DNA of 64,000 nucleotides from Frondihabitans peucedani (GTDB taxonomy: Bacteria; Actinomycetota; Actinomycetes; Actinomycetales; Microbacteriaceae), in assembly GCF_039537585.1 (NCBI RefSeq), contig NZ_BAABAU010000001.1, positions 2,272,703-2,336,702 of the forward strand, read 5' to 3'. Position 1 is the stretch's first letter. Each line of letters starts with the position of its first letter. The notes under the pieces were generated by a model. It did not search any database, was not told the DNA's origin, and saw only the letters and a program-made list of their open reading frames with translations. Both the position numbers and the translations under genes were made by a program. Below, piece after piece: positions 1-8,029 of this stretch.

Positions 1-108
1 CAGGATCGGCAGGTCTTCGGCTCGGGAGGCATGCTCTCGGTGTACTCGCGGCGGCTGGAGACCCGCTCGGCGGCCGGATCCCCGCCCGGCGGCTGGGCCC
101 GCCGATAG
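1..108 (+). CDS. C-terminal fragment of an unidentified protein
   Basis: The window opens inside a reading frame that runs 35 codons to a TAG stop and includes the stretch GSGGMLSVYSRRLETR. The gene begins upstream of the window. The fragment is too short for me to name a family, and the Gly/Pro-rich tail suggests the true domain ends before it. The TAG stop overlaps the TAGGCT -10 hexamer of the next gene, so the two are probably transcribed separately. Whether this is real coding sequence or a chance open frame cannot be settled from 108 bases. Confidence 0.4.
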   Translation, partial: QDRQVFGSGGMLSVYSRRLETRSAAGSPPGGWARR

Positions 109-117
109 GCTCTTCCG

Positions 118-1455
118 GTGACGACGAACACCGCTCTCCGCTTCCCGTGGGCAGGCCTCATCGCGCTCGCCGTGGCGTCCTTCCTGTCGATCTCCGGCGA
201 GATGCTGCCGACCGGGCTCCTGCCCGAGATGGGCGGAGACCTGGGCGTCAGCGAGTCGTCCGTCGGCCTCCTCGTGTCGGTCTTCGCCTTCACCGTCGTC
301 TTCACCTCGCCCGTGCTCACGCAGCTGACGTCCCGCTTCCCGAGGCACCGCCTCCTGGTCGGCCTGATCGTCGTCCTCGCCGTCGGCGCGGTCGGCACAG
401 CGCTCGCGCCGACCTACGGCCTGATGGTCGCCGCCCGCATCCTCGGCGGCCTCGCCCACGGGGTGTTCTGGGCCATCACCGGCGCCTACGCCGCCCACCT
501 CGTGCCGCCCGACCAGGTCGGCCGGGCGCTCGCCGTCTCGTCGAGCGGCGGCACCCTGGCGTTCGTGCTCGGCGTGCCCCTCGGCACGGCCCTCGGGCAG
601 GCGGTCGGCTGGCGGGTCGCCTTCGGGATCCTGGCGGTCCTGATGGTCGCCGGGGCCGCGCTCGTCTGGCGGCTGCTGCCCGACGTCGGCTCGGGAGCGG
701 CCGACGCGGAGGAGTTCCGCCTCCAGGCCAGCCAGGCCATGACGGGGGCGACGCCGCTCGGGCCCGGAGCCCTCGCGACCGGATCGATCTCGATCGTCCG
801 GAACGGCGGCACGACCCGCGAGCTCCTCGACGCGAGCGTGCTCGGTGTCGTCCTCAGCTGCATCGTCACCGGCGTCTTCATGGTCGGGCACTACTCGCTC
901 TACACCTACATCGCGCCGTTCCTCGAGCGGTCGAGCGGCCTCTCGTCGTCGAGCCTCAGCGTCGCGCTCTTCGCCTACGGCATCGCGGGGGCGGTCGGCC
1001 TGCTCCTCGTCGGGCTCGCGCTCGGGCGACGGCCCGCGGTCGCCATCCCCGTGCTGATGGCCCTGGTCGCGCTGACGGTCGTCGGGCTCCTCGTATTCGA
1101 GGGGTCGGCCGTGCCCTCGTTCGTCGTCTTCGTCGTCCTCGGCGTCACCTTCGGAGCCCTGCCGCCGCTCCTCCAGGTGCGGCTCCTGCAGCTCGCACCG
1201 GCACGCATCCGCGACATCTCGAACTCGTTCTACACGAGCTCGTTCAATGCCGGCATCGGCGGCGGCGCGCTGATCGGCGGCTTCGTCCTGTCGGGCGCGG
1301 GCCTCGGAGCGCTGCCGCGGCTCTACATCGTGATCGCCGTCGTCGTCCTGGCGGTCTTCGTCGTGTCCGACCGGGTGCTCGTCGTCCGCGACCGGCGGAG
1401 GAAGGCGGCGAGGCGGGCGGCGCGGGCGGCTCGGGCCGCGCGGGGGCCCCGCTGA
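118..1455 (+). CDS. MFS drug/sugar efflux transporter (DHA1-like)
   Basis: A 445-residue integral membrane protein with about 12 predicted hydrophobic segments, typical of the major facilitator superfamily. The N-terminus (GEMLPTGLLPEMGGDLG in TM1 and the following loop) and the SRFPRHRLLVG loop between TM2 and TM3 resemble the AraJ/Cmx branch of DHA1 exporters, which expel sugars or amphenicol-type drugs by proton antiport. The substrate cannot be read from sequence. The central loop (about residues 190-235) is long and hydrophilic. The C-terminus is an Arg/Ala-rich tail on the cytosolic side. The GTG start is supported by a TAGGCT hexamer ending 6 nt upstream with no Shine-Dalgarno, indicating a leaderless mRNA. 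Confidence 0.85.
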   Translation: MTTNTALRFPWAGLIALAVASFLSISGEMLPTGLLPEMGGDLGVSESSVGLLVSVFAFTVVFTSPVLTQLTSRFPRHRLLVGLIVVLAVGAVGTALAPTYGLMVAARILGGLAHGVFWAITGAYAAHLVPPDQVGRALAVSSSGGTLAFVLGVPLGTALGQAVGWRVAFGILAVLMVAGAALVWRLLPDVGSGAADAEEFRLQASQAMTGATPLGPGALATGSISIVRNGGTTRELLDASVLGVVLSCIVTGVFMVGHYSLYTYIAPFLERSSGLSSSSLSVALFAYGIAGAVGLLLVGLALGRRPAVAIPVLMALVALTVVGLLVFEGSAVPSFVVFVVLGVTFGALPPLLQVRLLQLAPARIRDISNSFYTSSFNAGIGGGALIGGFVLSGAGLGALPRLYIVIAVVVLAVFVVSDRVLVVRDRRRKAARRAARAARAARGPR

Positions 1456-1468
1456 TCCTGCGCCCGTC

Positions 1469-1936
1469 CTAGCGGTCGAGGGCGCGGACCAGCGACTCCT
1501 GCACGTAGCCGAGCCACTCGTACACGTCGCGGAGCACGAGGCCGGAGCGGTCTGCAGGATGCGGGACGCCGTCGTTCGTCACGCCCAGCCGCGAGCCGAG
1601 CGTCAGCCGGAGGTCGGTGAGCGACCGGAGCCACGCCTGCGCCGCCTCGGGGGCGAGAGGGGTGCGCCGGTCTGTGTCGATCGAGGCGATGAGAGCCCTG
1701 GCGTTGGCGATCTTGCCGGCGGTCAGGTCGTCGACGGTCAGCCGCCGGAACTCGGCTCCCGCCTCGTCGTCGCCCGTGTAGCCGGGCGGCAGCAGTCGTT
1801 CGAGCGCAGGATCGTGGTCGTCCTGACCCTCGAGGAGCGTCACCAGCTGCTCGGCCAGGTCGCGCAGCAGGGTCCGCTCGTTCTCCGCCAGCGAGAGGTG
1901 GACGCCGTCGCGCCTGTGCTGGAACGGCAGGATCAC
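1469..1936 (-). CDS. DUF2017 family protein
   Basis: A 155-residue actinobacterial protein of the DUF2017 family, which is regularly encoded just after clpS. It starts at a GTG that overlaps the clpS stop (GTGA), so it is translationally coupled to that gene. It begins ILPFQHRRDGVHLSLAENE and continues as a mostly helical protein with acidic patches (EGQDDHDPALERLLPP, VDDLTAGKIANARALIASI). No catalytic motif is visible. The constant linkage to ClpS suggests a role near Clp proteolysis, but that is inference from context. Two GCAGGATC octamers lie inside it, one of them exactly at its start codon. Confidence 0.8.
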   Translation of the reverse strand: MILPFQHRRDGVHLSLAENERTLLRDLAEQLVTLLEGQDDHDPALERLLPPGYTGDDEAGAEFRRLTVDDLTAGKIANARALIASIDTDRRTPLAPEAAQAWLRSLTDLRLTLGSRLGVTNDGVPHPADRSGLVLRDVYEWLGYVQESLVRALDR

Positions 1937-2211
1937 TCGTCGGCCTTCGACACGGTGGCCCAGAGGCCGTAGCCGTGCAGCGCCTCGACGTGGAGCTCCA
2001 TCTGCTCGCGGGCCCCCGTGGCGACCACCGCCCTGCCCTTCGTGTGCACCTGCATCATCAGCCGCTCGGCCTCCTTGCGCTCGAAGCCGAAGTACGTGCG
2101 GAAGACGTAGGAGACGTACGACATCAGGTTGACCGGGTCGTCCCAGACGAGGGTCACCCACGGGACGTCGGGTGCCACGAGCCGCCGGAGATCGGTCTCG
2201 TCGAGGGTCAT
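1933..2211 (-). CDS. clpS: ATP-dependent Clp protease adaptor ClpS
   Basis: A small (92-residue) ClpS adaptor, which binds the N-domain of a Clp ATPase and delivers N-degron substrates. The family core is present: PWVTLVWDDPVNLMSYVSYVF (N-degron pocket with the Asp-Asp and Met positions), then FGFERKEAERLMMQVHTKGRAVV and the C-terminal strand MELHVEALHGYGL. A GTG six bases further upstream could also start translation, but GGAGGGG is correctly spaced only for this ATG. The gene is first in a two-gene operon with the DUF2017 gene. Confidence 0.93.
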   Translation of the reverse strand: MTLDETDLRRLVAPDVPWVTLVWDDPVNLMSYVSYVFRTYFGFERKEAERLMMQVHTKGRAVVATGAREQMELHVEALHGYGLWATVSKADE

Positions 2212-2267
2212 GCTCACCCCTCCAGGGTGGCACGGTTTCCTTGAGAGGTCGCGCTGCGATTCGTTAT

Positions 2268-2350
2268 GCTGGACCGGTCGCGACTGGCGTTCGGGTGGTC
2301 AACCACCGGGGAGCGACCGACACGGTCAGCGGCCGTACGCCTGGGCCGCT
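2268..2350 (+). promoter_or_regulatory. ZTP (pfl motif) riboswitch upstream of glyA
   Basis: The 140-nt leader of glyA carries the conserved blocks of the ZTP/ZMP riboswitch. ACTGGCG follows the first stem at 2283-2289. AACCACCGGGGAGCG lies at 2301-2315. The 3' pseudoknot block with CGCCTGGGC ends near 2346. In known examples ZTP or ZMP binding, a signal of 10-formyl-tetrahydrofolate shortage, turns on one-carbon and purine genes such as glyA, folD and purH. Here it controls glyA-folD. No U-rich terminator follows, so control may be translational or use a terminator form that I cannot recognise. Confidence 0.9.
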
Positions 2351-2409
2351 GCTGCAACGCTCCTGCATCCGCAGGGGCGCCACACCACCGTGCAGAGGAG
2401 TGTCATCGC

Positions 2410-3690
2410 ATGACCGTCACCACCGATCGCCAGCCCACCACCTTCAACGAGCCCCTCTCGGTCGTCGACCCCGAGATCGCCGCCGTCCTCGAGCAGGAGC
2501 TCGGCCGGCAGCGCGACTACCTCGAGATGATCGCGAGCGAGAACTTCGTCCCGCGCGCCATCCTCGAGTCGCAGGGCTCTGTGCTGACCAACAAGTACGC
2601 CGAGGGCTACCCCGGCCGCCGCTACTACGGCGGCTGCGAGTTCGTCGACATCGCCGAGAACCTCGCCATCGAGCGCGCCAAGAAGCTGTTCGGCGCCGGC
2701 TTCGCCAACGTCCAGCCGCACTCCGGCGCGCAGGCCAACGCCGCCGTCCTCTCGGCGATCGCCGCCCCCGGCGACACCATCCTCGGCCTCGAGCTCTCGC
2801 ACGGTGGCCACCTCACGCACGGCATGAAGCTCAACTTCTCGGGCAAGCTCTACAACGCCGTCGCCTACGAGGTCGACCCCGAGAGCTACCTCATCGACAT
2901 GGAGGTCGTCCGGAAGCAGGCCCTCGAGCACAAGCCGAAGGTCATCATCGCCGGCTGGTCGGCCTACCCCCGCCAGCTCGACTTCGCCGCCTTCCGCGCC
3001 ATCGCCGACGAGGTCGGCGCGTACCTCTGGGTCGACATGGCCCACTTCGCCGGGCTCGTCGCCGCGGGTCTCCACCCGTCGCCCGTGCCGCACGCGCACG
3101 TCGTCTCGACCACCGTGCACAAGACCCTCGCCGGTCCGCGCTCGGGCCTGATCCTCTCAAGCGACGAGTCGCTCTACAAGAAGCTCAACTCGGCCGTCTT
3201 CCCCGGCCAGCAGGGCGGCCCGCTGATGCACGTGATCGCCGCCAAGGCCACCGCGTTCAAGCTCGCCATGGAGCCCGAGTTCAAAGACCGCCAGGAGCGC
3301 ACCATCCGCGGTGCGCGCATCCTGGCCGAGCGTCTCACCGCCGACGACGCCAAGGCCGCCGGCGTCGACGTCCTGACCGGGGGCACCGACGTGCACCTCG
3401 TGCTCGTCGACCTGCGCGCCAGCGACGTCGACGGCAAACAGGCCGAGAACCTCCTCCACGAGGTCGGCATCACTGTCAACCGCAACTCCGTGCCGTGGGA
3501 CCCTCGCCCGCCGATGACCACCTCGGGCGTCCGCATCGGCACGCCGGCGCTCGCCACCCGCGGCTTCGGCGACGACGAGTTCCGCGAGGTCGCCGACATC
3601 ATCGCGCTGACCCTGATGCCGGAGCCCGACCTCGAGGCTCTCGCCGCGCGCGTCAAGGTGCTGACCACCGCGTTCCCGCTCTACGCGTAG
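2410..3690 (+). CDS. glyA: Serine hydroxymethyltransferase
   Basis: A PLP enzyme of 426 residues that converts serine and tetrahydrofolate to glycine and 5,10-methylene-THF in the cytosol. Visible signatures are the N-terminal [25 protein letters not shown] block, the Tyr-Pro-Gly-Arg-Arg-Tyr-Tyr-Gly-Gly motif, and the PLP-lysine segment [16 protein letters not shown] (Lys near residue 238). The length is normal. The ATG is preceded by GAGGAG with good spacing. The gene sits directly under a ZTP riboswitch and 7 bases upstream of folD, so the two make a one-carbon operon. Confidence 0.97.
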   Translation: MTVTTDRQPTTFNEPLSVVDPEIAAVLEQELGRQRDYLEMIASENFVPRAILESQGSVLTNKYAEGYPGRRYYGGCEFVDIAENLAIERAKKLFGAGFANVQPHSGAQANAAVLSAIAAPGDTILGLELSHGGHLTHGMKLNFSGKLYNAVAYEVDPESYLIDMEVVRKQALEHKPKVIIAGWSAYPRQLDFAAFRAIADEVGAYLWVDMAHFAGLVAAGLHPSPVPHAHVVSTTVHKTLAGPRSGLILSSDESLYKKLNSAVFPGQQGGPLMHVIAAKATAFKLAMEPEFKDRQERTIRGARILAERLTADDAKAAGVDVLTGGTDVHLVLVDLRASDVDGKQAENLLHEVGITVNRNSVPWDPRPPMTTSGVRIGTPALATRGFGDDEFREVADIIALTLMPEPDLEALAARVKVLTTAFPLYA

Positions 3691-3697
3691 GCCGGGC

Positions 3698-4609
3698 GTG
3701 GTCACCACCGCCACCGGCGCGGGGAGGGCCGTCACCATCGACGGCACCGCCCTCGCGGCCGGAGTGAAAGACGACCTGCGCGAGCGCGTCGCGATCCTGA
3801 AGGCCGCGGGCATCCACCCCGGCCTCGGCACGATCCTGGTCGGATCGAACCCCGGCTCGCTGTCGTACGTCGCGGGCAAGCACCGCGACTGCGCCGAGGT
3901 CGGCATCGAGTCGATCCGGCTCGACCTGCCCGAGACGGCGTCCGAGAAGGACATCCGCGACGCCATCACGTTCATGAACAACAACCCGCTGGTGACGGCG
4001 TTCATCATCCAGCTCCCGCTGCCCGAGGGGATCGACCCCACGGCCATGCTCGAGCTGATGGACCCGCTGAAAGACGCCGACGGACTCCACCCGGTGAACC
4101 TCGGCGAGCTCGTGCTCGCCGTGCCCGGCGGCAAGGGCAGCATCGACACCCCGCTGCCCTGCACTCCGCGCGGCATCGTCCAGATGCTGCAGGCGTACGA
4201 CATCCCGATCGCCGGGAGCCACGTCACCATCATCGGCCAGGGCCTCACCGTCGGGCGGCCGCTCGGCCTCCTGCTCACGCGGCTCGAGGCCACCGCGACG
4301 CTCACCCACTCGCGCACCGTCGACGTCGCCGCCGAGGTGCGGCGGGCCGACATCGTCGTCGCGGCTGCGGGGGTCGCGGGCCTCGTGAAGGCCGACTGGG
4401 TCAAGCCCGGTGCGGCCGTCATCGACGTCGGCATCACGCGGGTGCTGAACGAGGAGACCGGCAAGTACCGCCTCCGCGGCGACGTCGACCCCGAGGTCGC
4501 CTCTGTCGCGGGCTTCCTGTCGCCGGTGCCCGGCGGCGTCGGGCCGATGACGCGCGCGATGCTCCTCGCCAACGTGGTGGAGGCTGCCGAGCGGCGTCTG
4601 CGGCGGTAG
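3698..4609 (+). CDS. folD: Bifunctional methylene-THF dehydrogenase/cyclohydrolase FolD
   Basis: A 303-residue FolD that oxidises 5,10-methylene-THF with NADP and hydrolyses the methenyl intermediate to 10-formyl-THF. Recognised elements are [14 protein letters not shown] (containing the active-site Tyr and Lys), the substrate loop [35 protein letters not shown], and the Rossmann motif [14 protein letters not shown]. The last is slightly unusual: most relatives have G-R-S before xxVG. The GTG start is 7 bases after the glyA stop with no strong ribosome-binding site, so translation is probably coupled. It supplies formyl-THF for purines, consistent with the ZTP switch upstream. Confidence 0.96.
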   Translation: MVTTATGAGRAVTIDGTALAAGVKDDLRERVAILKAAGIHPGLGTILVGSNPGSLSYVAGKHRDCAEVGIESIRLDLPETASEKDIRDAITFMNNNPLVTAFIIQLPLPEGIDPTAMLELMDPLKDADGLHPVNLGELVLAVPGGKGSIDTPLPCTPRGIVQMLQAYDIPIAGSHVTIIGQGLTVGRPLGLLLTRLEATATLTHSRTVDVAAEVRRADIVVAAAGVAGLVKADWVKPGAAVIDVGITRVLNEETGKYRLRGDVDPEVASVAGFLSPVPGGVGPMTRAMLLANVVEAAERRLRR

Positions 4610-4628
4610 CTGCGGCGCTCCTGCTGTC

Positions 4629-4672
4629 GCCCGCCCCGCCCGCCTCGCCCGCCTCGCCCGCTCCGCCCGACG
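4629..4672. repeat. Short imperfect tandem repeat of CGCCCGCCT-like units
   Basis: Immediately after folD there are about four imperfect copies of a 9- to 10-base pyrimidine-rich unit (CGCCCGCCTCG-like). They are noncoding and lie directly before the 64-bp palindrome. This looks like slippage-prone simple sequence with no evident function. Confidence 0.5.
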
Positions 4673-4674
4673 CA

Positions 4675-4738
4675 AAACCCTCCCGTTCGGCTGTCGCGGT
4701 GGTCCTAGGACCACCGGCGCGGCCGATCGGGAGGGTTT
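4675..4738. terminator. 64-bp palindrome with CCTAGG centre (likely bidirectional terminator)
   Basis: A 64-bp inverted repeat centred on CCTAGG lies between the convergent folD and galK genes. The outer arms AAACCCTCCCG and CGGGAGGGTTT are perfect. An inner 18-bp perfect palindrome reads GGTGGTCCTAGGACCACC. The middle arms pair imperfectly. The A-rich left edge and T-rich right edge would place a short U run after the stem on either strand, which fits a bidirectional terminator. A second element of identical length, ends and centre lies at 46465-46528. Confidence 0.75.
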
Positions 4739-4782
4739 AGCGGGGCCCGGCAGGAGAGCGGGCAGGGCAGGCAGGCCGGCAG

Positions 4783-5958
4783 CTACAGCCGGTGCGCCCC
4801 GTCGGCAGCGTGCACCACGAAGATCGTCGGCTCGGTGTAGCCGGCCGCAGCGAACGCGGCGAGCACGGCCGAGGCGATCCCGTCGCGCGCGGCCGTCGGC
4901 ACGAGCGCGATCGCGGCGCCGCCGAAACCGCCGCCGGTCATCCGGGCGCCGACGGCACCGTTCGCCTGCGCGGTCGACACGGCGAGGTCGAGCTCGGGCA
5001 CCGAGATCTCGAAGTCGTCTCGCATCGACACGTGCGACGCGTCGAGGAGAGCACCGATGGCGCCGGGCCCCTCGAGGCGCAGCGTGCGGACCGTGTCGAG
5101 CACGCGCTGGTTCTCGGTGATGACGTGGCGCACCCGGCGGAACGTCTCGTCGTCGAGCACCTCCTGAGCGCGGGGCAGGTCGTCCACGTCGAGGTCTCGG
5201 AGCGACGAGACGCCGAGAGCGGCGGCCCCTCGCTCACAGGAGGCTCGGCGGTCGACGTACCCGCCGGTGGCGTGCGCGTGCTCGACGCGCGTGTCGACGA
5301 CGAGCAGCTCGAGCCCGGCCTTCTCGAAGCCCAGGTCGATGACCTCGGCGTCGAGGCTCCGGCAGTCGAGGAAGACCGCGGAGTCGGCGCGGCCGAGGAG
5401 GGAGGCCGACTGGTCCATGATGCCGGTGGGGGCGCCGACGGCGTGGTTCTCGGAGTACTGCCCGACGGAGGCCAGGAACGGCCGCGTCACCTCGAGGCTC
5501 CAGAGGTCGGCCAGGGCCACGGCGACGGCGCACTCGATGGCGGCGGACGACGACAGGCCCGCGCCCACGGGCACGTCCGACTCGACGAGGATGTCGAGCC
5601 CGAACGCTGCGGAGAGGTCGGCCGCGGTCCCGGCGTCGCCGGCGACCTCGGGCAGCTTCTCGCGCAGCGCCCACGCGATGCCGAAGACGTACGCCGACCA
5701 GCCGTCCATGGACGCAGGATCGAGAGCGTCGAGAGACGCCTCGTGCACTCCGCTCTCGAAGGTGGAGGCCACCCGCAGCAGACGGTCGTCGCGTCGCCCG
5801 ACCGTGATGGTCGTCGAGCGGTCGATCGCCAGGGGCAGCACGAAGCCGTCGTTGTAGTCGGTGTGCTCGCCGATCAGGTTGACGCGGCCGGGGGCTGCCC
5901 AGCGGCCGACGACCTCGGTGTCGAAGACGTCGCTGAAAGAGGGGGAGGTGGTGCTCAT
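4783..5958 (-). CDS. galK: Galactokinase
   Basis: A 391-residue GHMP kinase that phosphorylates galactose to galactose-1-phosphate, the first step of the Leloir pathway. The galactokinase signature GRVNLIGEHTDYNDGFVLP is near the N-terminus. The ATP loop PVGAGLSSSAA is central, and the third GHMP motif MTGGGFGGAAIAL is near the C-terminus. Its ATG overlaps the galT stop (ATGA), giving tight coupling in a galT-galK operon. The start was chosen at that overlap; a much longer open frame continues upstream but is only the shadow of galT. Confidence 0.96.
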   Translation of the reverse strand: MSTTSPSFSDVFDTEVVGRWAAPGRVNLIGEHTDYNDGFVLPLAIDRSTTITVGRRDDRLLRVASTFESGVHEASLDALDPASMDGWSAYVFGIAWALREKLPEVAGDAGTAADLSAAFGLDILVESDVPVGAGLSSSAAIECAVAVALADLWSLEVTRPFLASVGQYSENHAVGAPTGIMDQSASLLGRADSAVFLDCRSLDAEVIDLGFEKAGLELLVVDTRVEHAHATGGYVDRRASCERGAAALGVSSLRDLDVDDLPRAQEVLDDETFRRVRHVITENQRVLDTVRTLRLEGPGAIGALLDASHVSMRDDFEISVPELDLAVSTAQANGAVGARMTGGGFGGAAIALVPTAARDGIASAVLAAFAAAGYTEPTIFVVHAADGAHRL

Positions 5959-7097
5959 GCGCGTTCGATGGCCTCTCGGATCAGGGCGGCGGACTGCTCG
6001 GGGACGAGGTCGCCGATCCAGGCTCCCATCGCCGCCTCGGATCCTGCCAGGAACTTCAGCTTGGTCGCGGCCCGACGCGGCGACGTGATCTGCAGCATCA
6101 GCCGCACGGTGTCGCGCCCGACGTTCACGGGGGCCTGGTGCCAGGCGGCGATGTAGGGCGTCGGGTCGTCGTACAGGCGGTCGAGCCCGCGCAGGATCGT
6201 CCGGTACATCACCGCGAGCTCGTCGCGCTCGTCGCTCGACAGGGCTGCGATGTCGGGCACCTGCCGGTGCGGCAGGAGGTGCACCTCGACGGGCCAGCGC
6301 GCGGCGAACGGCACGAAGGCCGTGAAGTGCTCGCCGGCGAGCACGACGCGGGGGCCGGAGCGCTCGGTCTCGAGGATGTCGGCGAAGAGCGTCGGGCCGT
6401 ACTGCTCGATGCTCTGCAGGAGGCGCGTGGTGCGAGGGGTGACGTAGGGGTAGGCGTAGATCTGGCCGTGCGGGTGGTGGAGCGTCACGCCGATGGCCTC
6501 GCCGCGGTTCTCGAACGGGAACACCTGCTGGATGCCGGGCAGCGCGCTGAGCGCCTCGGTGCGGTCGGCCCAGGCCTCGACGACGGTGCGGGCCCGCGAC
6601 TCGGAGAGGCTCGCGAACGAGCCGTACGTCTCGGGGCTGAAGCAGATGACCTCGCAGCGGCCGACGGAGGTGCGGGTGCGGCCGAGGCCGAGGGTGCGGA
6701 GATCGTCGAGACCCTGCGGGGCGTCGAGATCCTGTGCGCCGTCGAGCCCCGCCGGAGCGTCGGGCACGCCCGGCAGCAGCGGGCCGAACGACGGCGAGCG
6801 GTTCTCGAACACGGCCACGTCGTAGACGTCGGGGATCTCGGACGGGTTCGTCGCCGACGCCGGCGCGAGCGGGTCGAGCTCGGCGGGGGGCAGGAACGCC
6901 CGGTTCTGCCGCGACGCGGCGATCGACACCCACTCGCCCGTGAGGACGTCCTGCCGCATCGTCGCGGTCTCGGGCCGAGGGTCGAGAGCGCGGAGGTCGG
7001 GCTTCCGCTCCGGCGACAGCGTCGTGTCGGCGTCGTCGAAGTAGATGAGCTCGCGGCCGTCCGCGAGGGTGGTCGACCGTTTGACGATCTGATTCAT
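5955..7097 (-). CDS. galT: Galactose-1-phosphate uridylyltransferase
   Basis: A 380-residue HIT-superfamily enzyme that transfers UMP from UDP-glucose to galactose-1-phosphate. The active-site motif HPHGQIYAYP (about residues 206-215) carries the uridylylated histidine. The second conserved segment is RWPVEVHLLPHRQ. An insert rich in Gly, Asp and Leu (PDAPAGLDGAQDLDAPQGLDD, about residues 115-135) is longer than in most relatives. GGAAGAG is well spaced from the ATG. The gene leads the galT-galK operon and faces a divergent DeoR-type regulator across a short operator-bearing gap. Confidence 0.95.
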   Translation of the reverse strand: MNQIVKRSTTLADGRELIYFDDADTTLSPERKPDLRALDPRPETATMRQDVLTGEWVSIAASRQNRAFLPPAELDPLAPASATNPSEIPDVYDVAVFENRSPSFGPLLPGVPDAPAGLDGAQDLDAPQGLDDLRTLGLGRTRTSVGRCEVICFSPETYGSFASLSESRARTVVEAWADRTEALSALPGIQQVFPFENRGEAIGVTLHHPHGQIYAYPYVTPRTTRLLQSIEQYGPTLFADILETERSGPRVVLAGEHFTAFVPFAARWPVEVHLLPHRQVPDIAALSSDERDELAVMYRTILRGLDRLYDDPTPYIAAWHQAPVNVGRDTVRLMLQITSPRRAATKLKFLAGSEAAMGAWIGDLVPEQSAALIREAIERA

Positions 7098-7130
7098 GGA
7101 GCACTCTTCCGGAGAGGGTGTTGGGATTGC

Positions 7131-7154
7131 GAAAGCAAATGAAAGTATACGAAA
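7131..7154. promoter_or_regulatory. Candidate DeoR-type operator: three GAAA boxes phased at 10 bp
   Basis: GAAA boxes begin at 7131, 7141 and 7151, exactly one helical turn apart, in an unusually A-rich island between galT and the DeoR-type gene. DeoR/GlpR-family repressors commonly use short direct repeats on one helix face. This gap is the only shared upstream region of the two divergent transcripts. I infer that it is the galactose repressor's operator. Confidence 0.65.
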
Positions 7155-7162
7155 CTGGACGA

Positions 7163-8029
7163 ATGGAATCCAGTCGGTCCGAGCATCCTGCGCCCGCCGG
7201 GGTTCCGGCTGCCGTGCCGCCCTCGAGACGGCGCGACCGCATCGTCGCGGTCGTCGAGTCGCACGGCTTCGCCCGGACGACCGACCTGGCCCGCGAGCTC
7301 GGCACCTCCGAGGTGACGATCCGCAGCGACTTCGACGCGCTGGCGTCGCTCGGACGCCTCGTGCGGGTCCACGGCGGCGCGATGTCGGTCGAGCAGTCGC
7401 CGGTCGAGCGCTCGTTCGAGGAGGTCGAGACCGTCGGCGTCGACGCCAAGCGCGCCATCGGCAGGCGGGCCGCCGCGCTCGTCCGCGACGGGCAGTGCGT
7501 CGTGCTCGACGTCGGCACCACGACCACGCAGATCGCCGAGGCCCTGCTCGAGCGCACCGACCTCATTGGGGTCACGGTCGTCACCAACAGCCTCGTCATC
7601 GCGCTGACCCTCGAGCAGCTGGTGCCGCGGTTCACCGTCATCGTCACCGGCGGCACCCTGCGTCCGCTCCAGCACTCGCTCGTGAACCCCCTGGCGGCGA
7701 CGGTCCTCGAGGGCATCACGGCCGACGTCGCCTTCATCGGCTGCACGGGCGTCGACGTCCGGCACGGCGTCACGAACGTGAACCTCCCCGAGACCGATCT
7801 CAAGAGGCTGATGGCCAAGGTCGCGAAACGGTCCTTCGTCGTCGCCGACGGGGGCAAGATGGGGGAGGCGCACCTCGGCGTGATCGGCCCCCTCGAGCGC
7901 TTCGAGGGCCTCATCACCGCCGCAGCCGAGCCCGAGATGGTGAGTGCGCTCCGGCAGGCCGGCCTGACCGTCATCGAGGCCGACGCCGACGACGACCGAG
8001 ACCGCCCCACGAAGGAGCAAGCGACATGA
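7163..8029 (+). CDS. DeoR-family transcriptional regulator of the gal genes
   Basis: A 288-residue repressor with the DeoR layout. An N-terminal winged helix (RRRDRIVAVVESHGFARTTDLARELG, then TSEVTIRSDFDALASLGRLVRVHGGA) is followed by a sugar-phosphate-binding DeoRC domain with VVLDVGTTTTQIAEAL and the C-terminal FVVADGGKMGEAHLG segment. Family members sense a phosphorylated sugar; here galactose-1-phosphate is plausible by context. In-frame starts also exist at 7118 (GTG) and 7139 (ATG), but those would translate through the GAAA operator. None of the three has a strong ribosome-binding site, so the start is uncertain. The stop overlaps the next ATG (ATGA). Confidence 0.88.
   Translation: MESSRSEHPAPAGVPAAVPPSRRRDRIVAVVESHGFARTTDLARELGTSEVTIRSDFDALASLGRLVRVHGGAMSVEQSPVERSFEEVETVGVDAKRAIGRRAAALVRDGQCVVLDVGTTTTQIAEALLERTDLIGVTVVTNSLVIALTLEQLVPRFTVIVTGGTLRPLQHSLVNPLAATVLEGITADVAFIGCTGVDVRHGVTNVNLPETDLKRLMAKVAKRSFVVADGGKMGEAHLGVIGPLERFEGLITAAAEPEMVSALRQAGLTVIEADADDDRDRPTKEQAT

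Noticed and set aside
4629..4672. Possible CRISPR-like or regulatory repeats after folD
   Set aside because: Units are 9-10 bp, imperfect and without spacers; simple slippage explains them.
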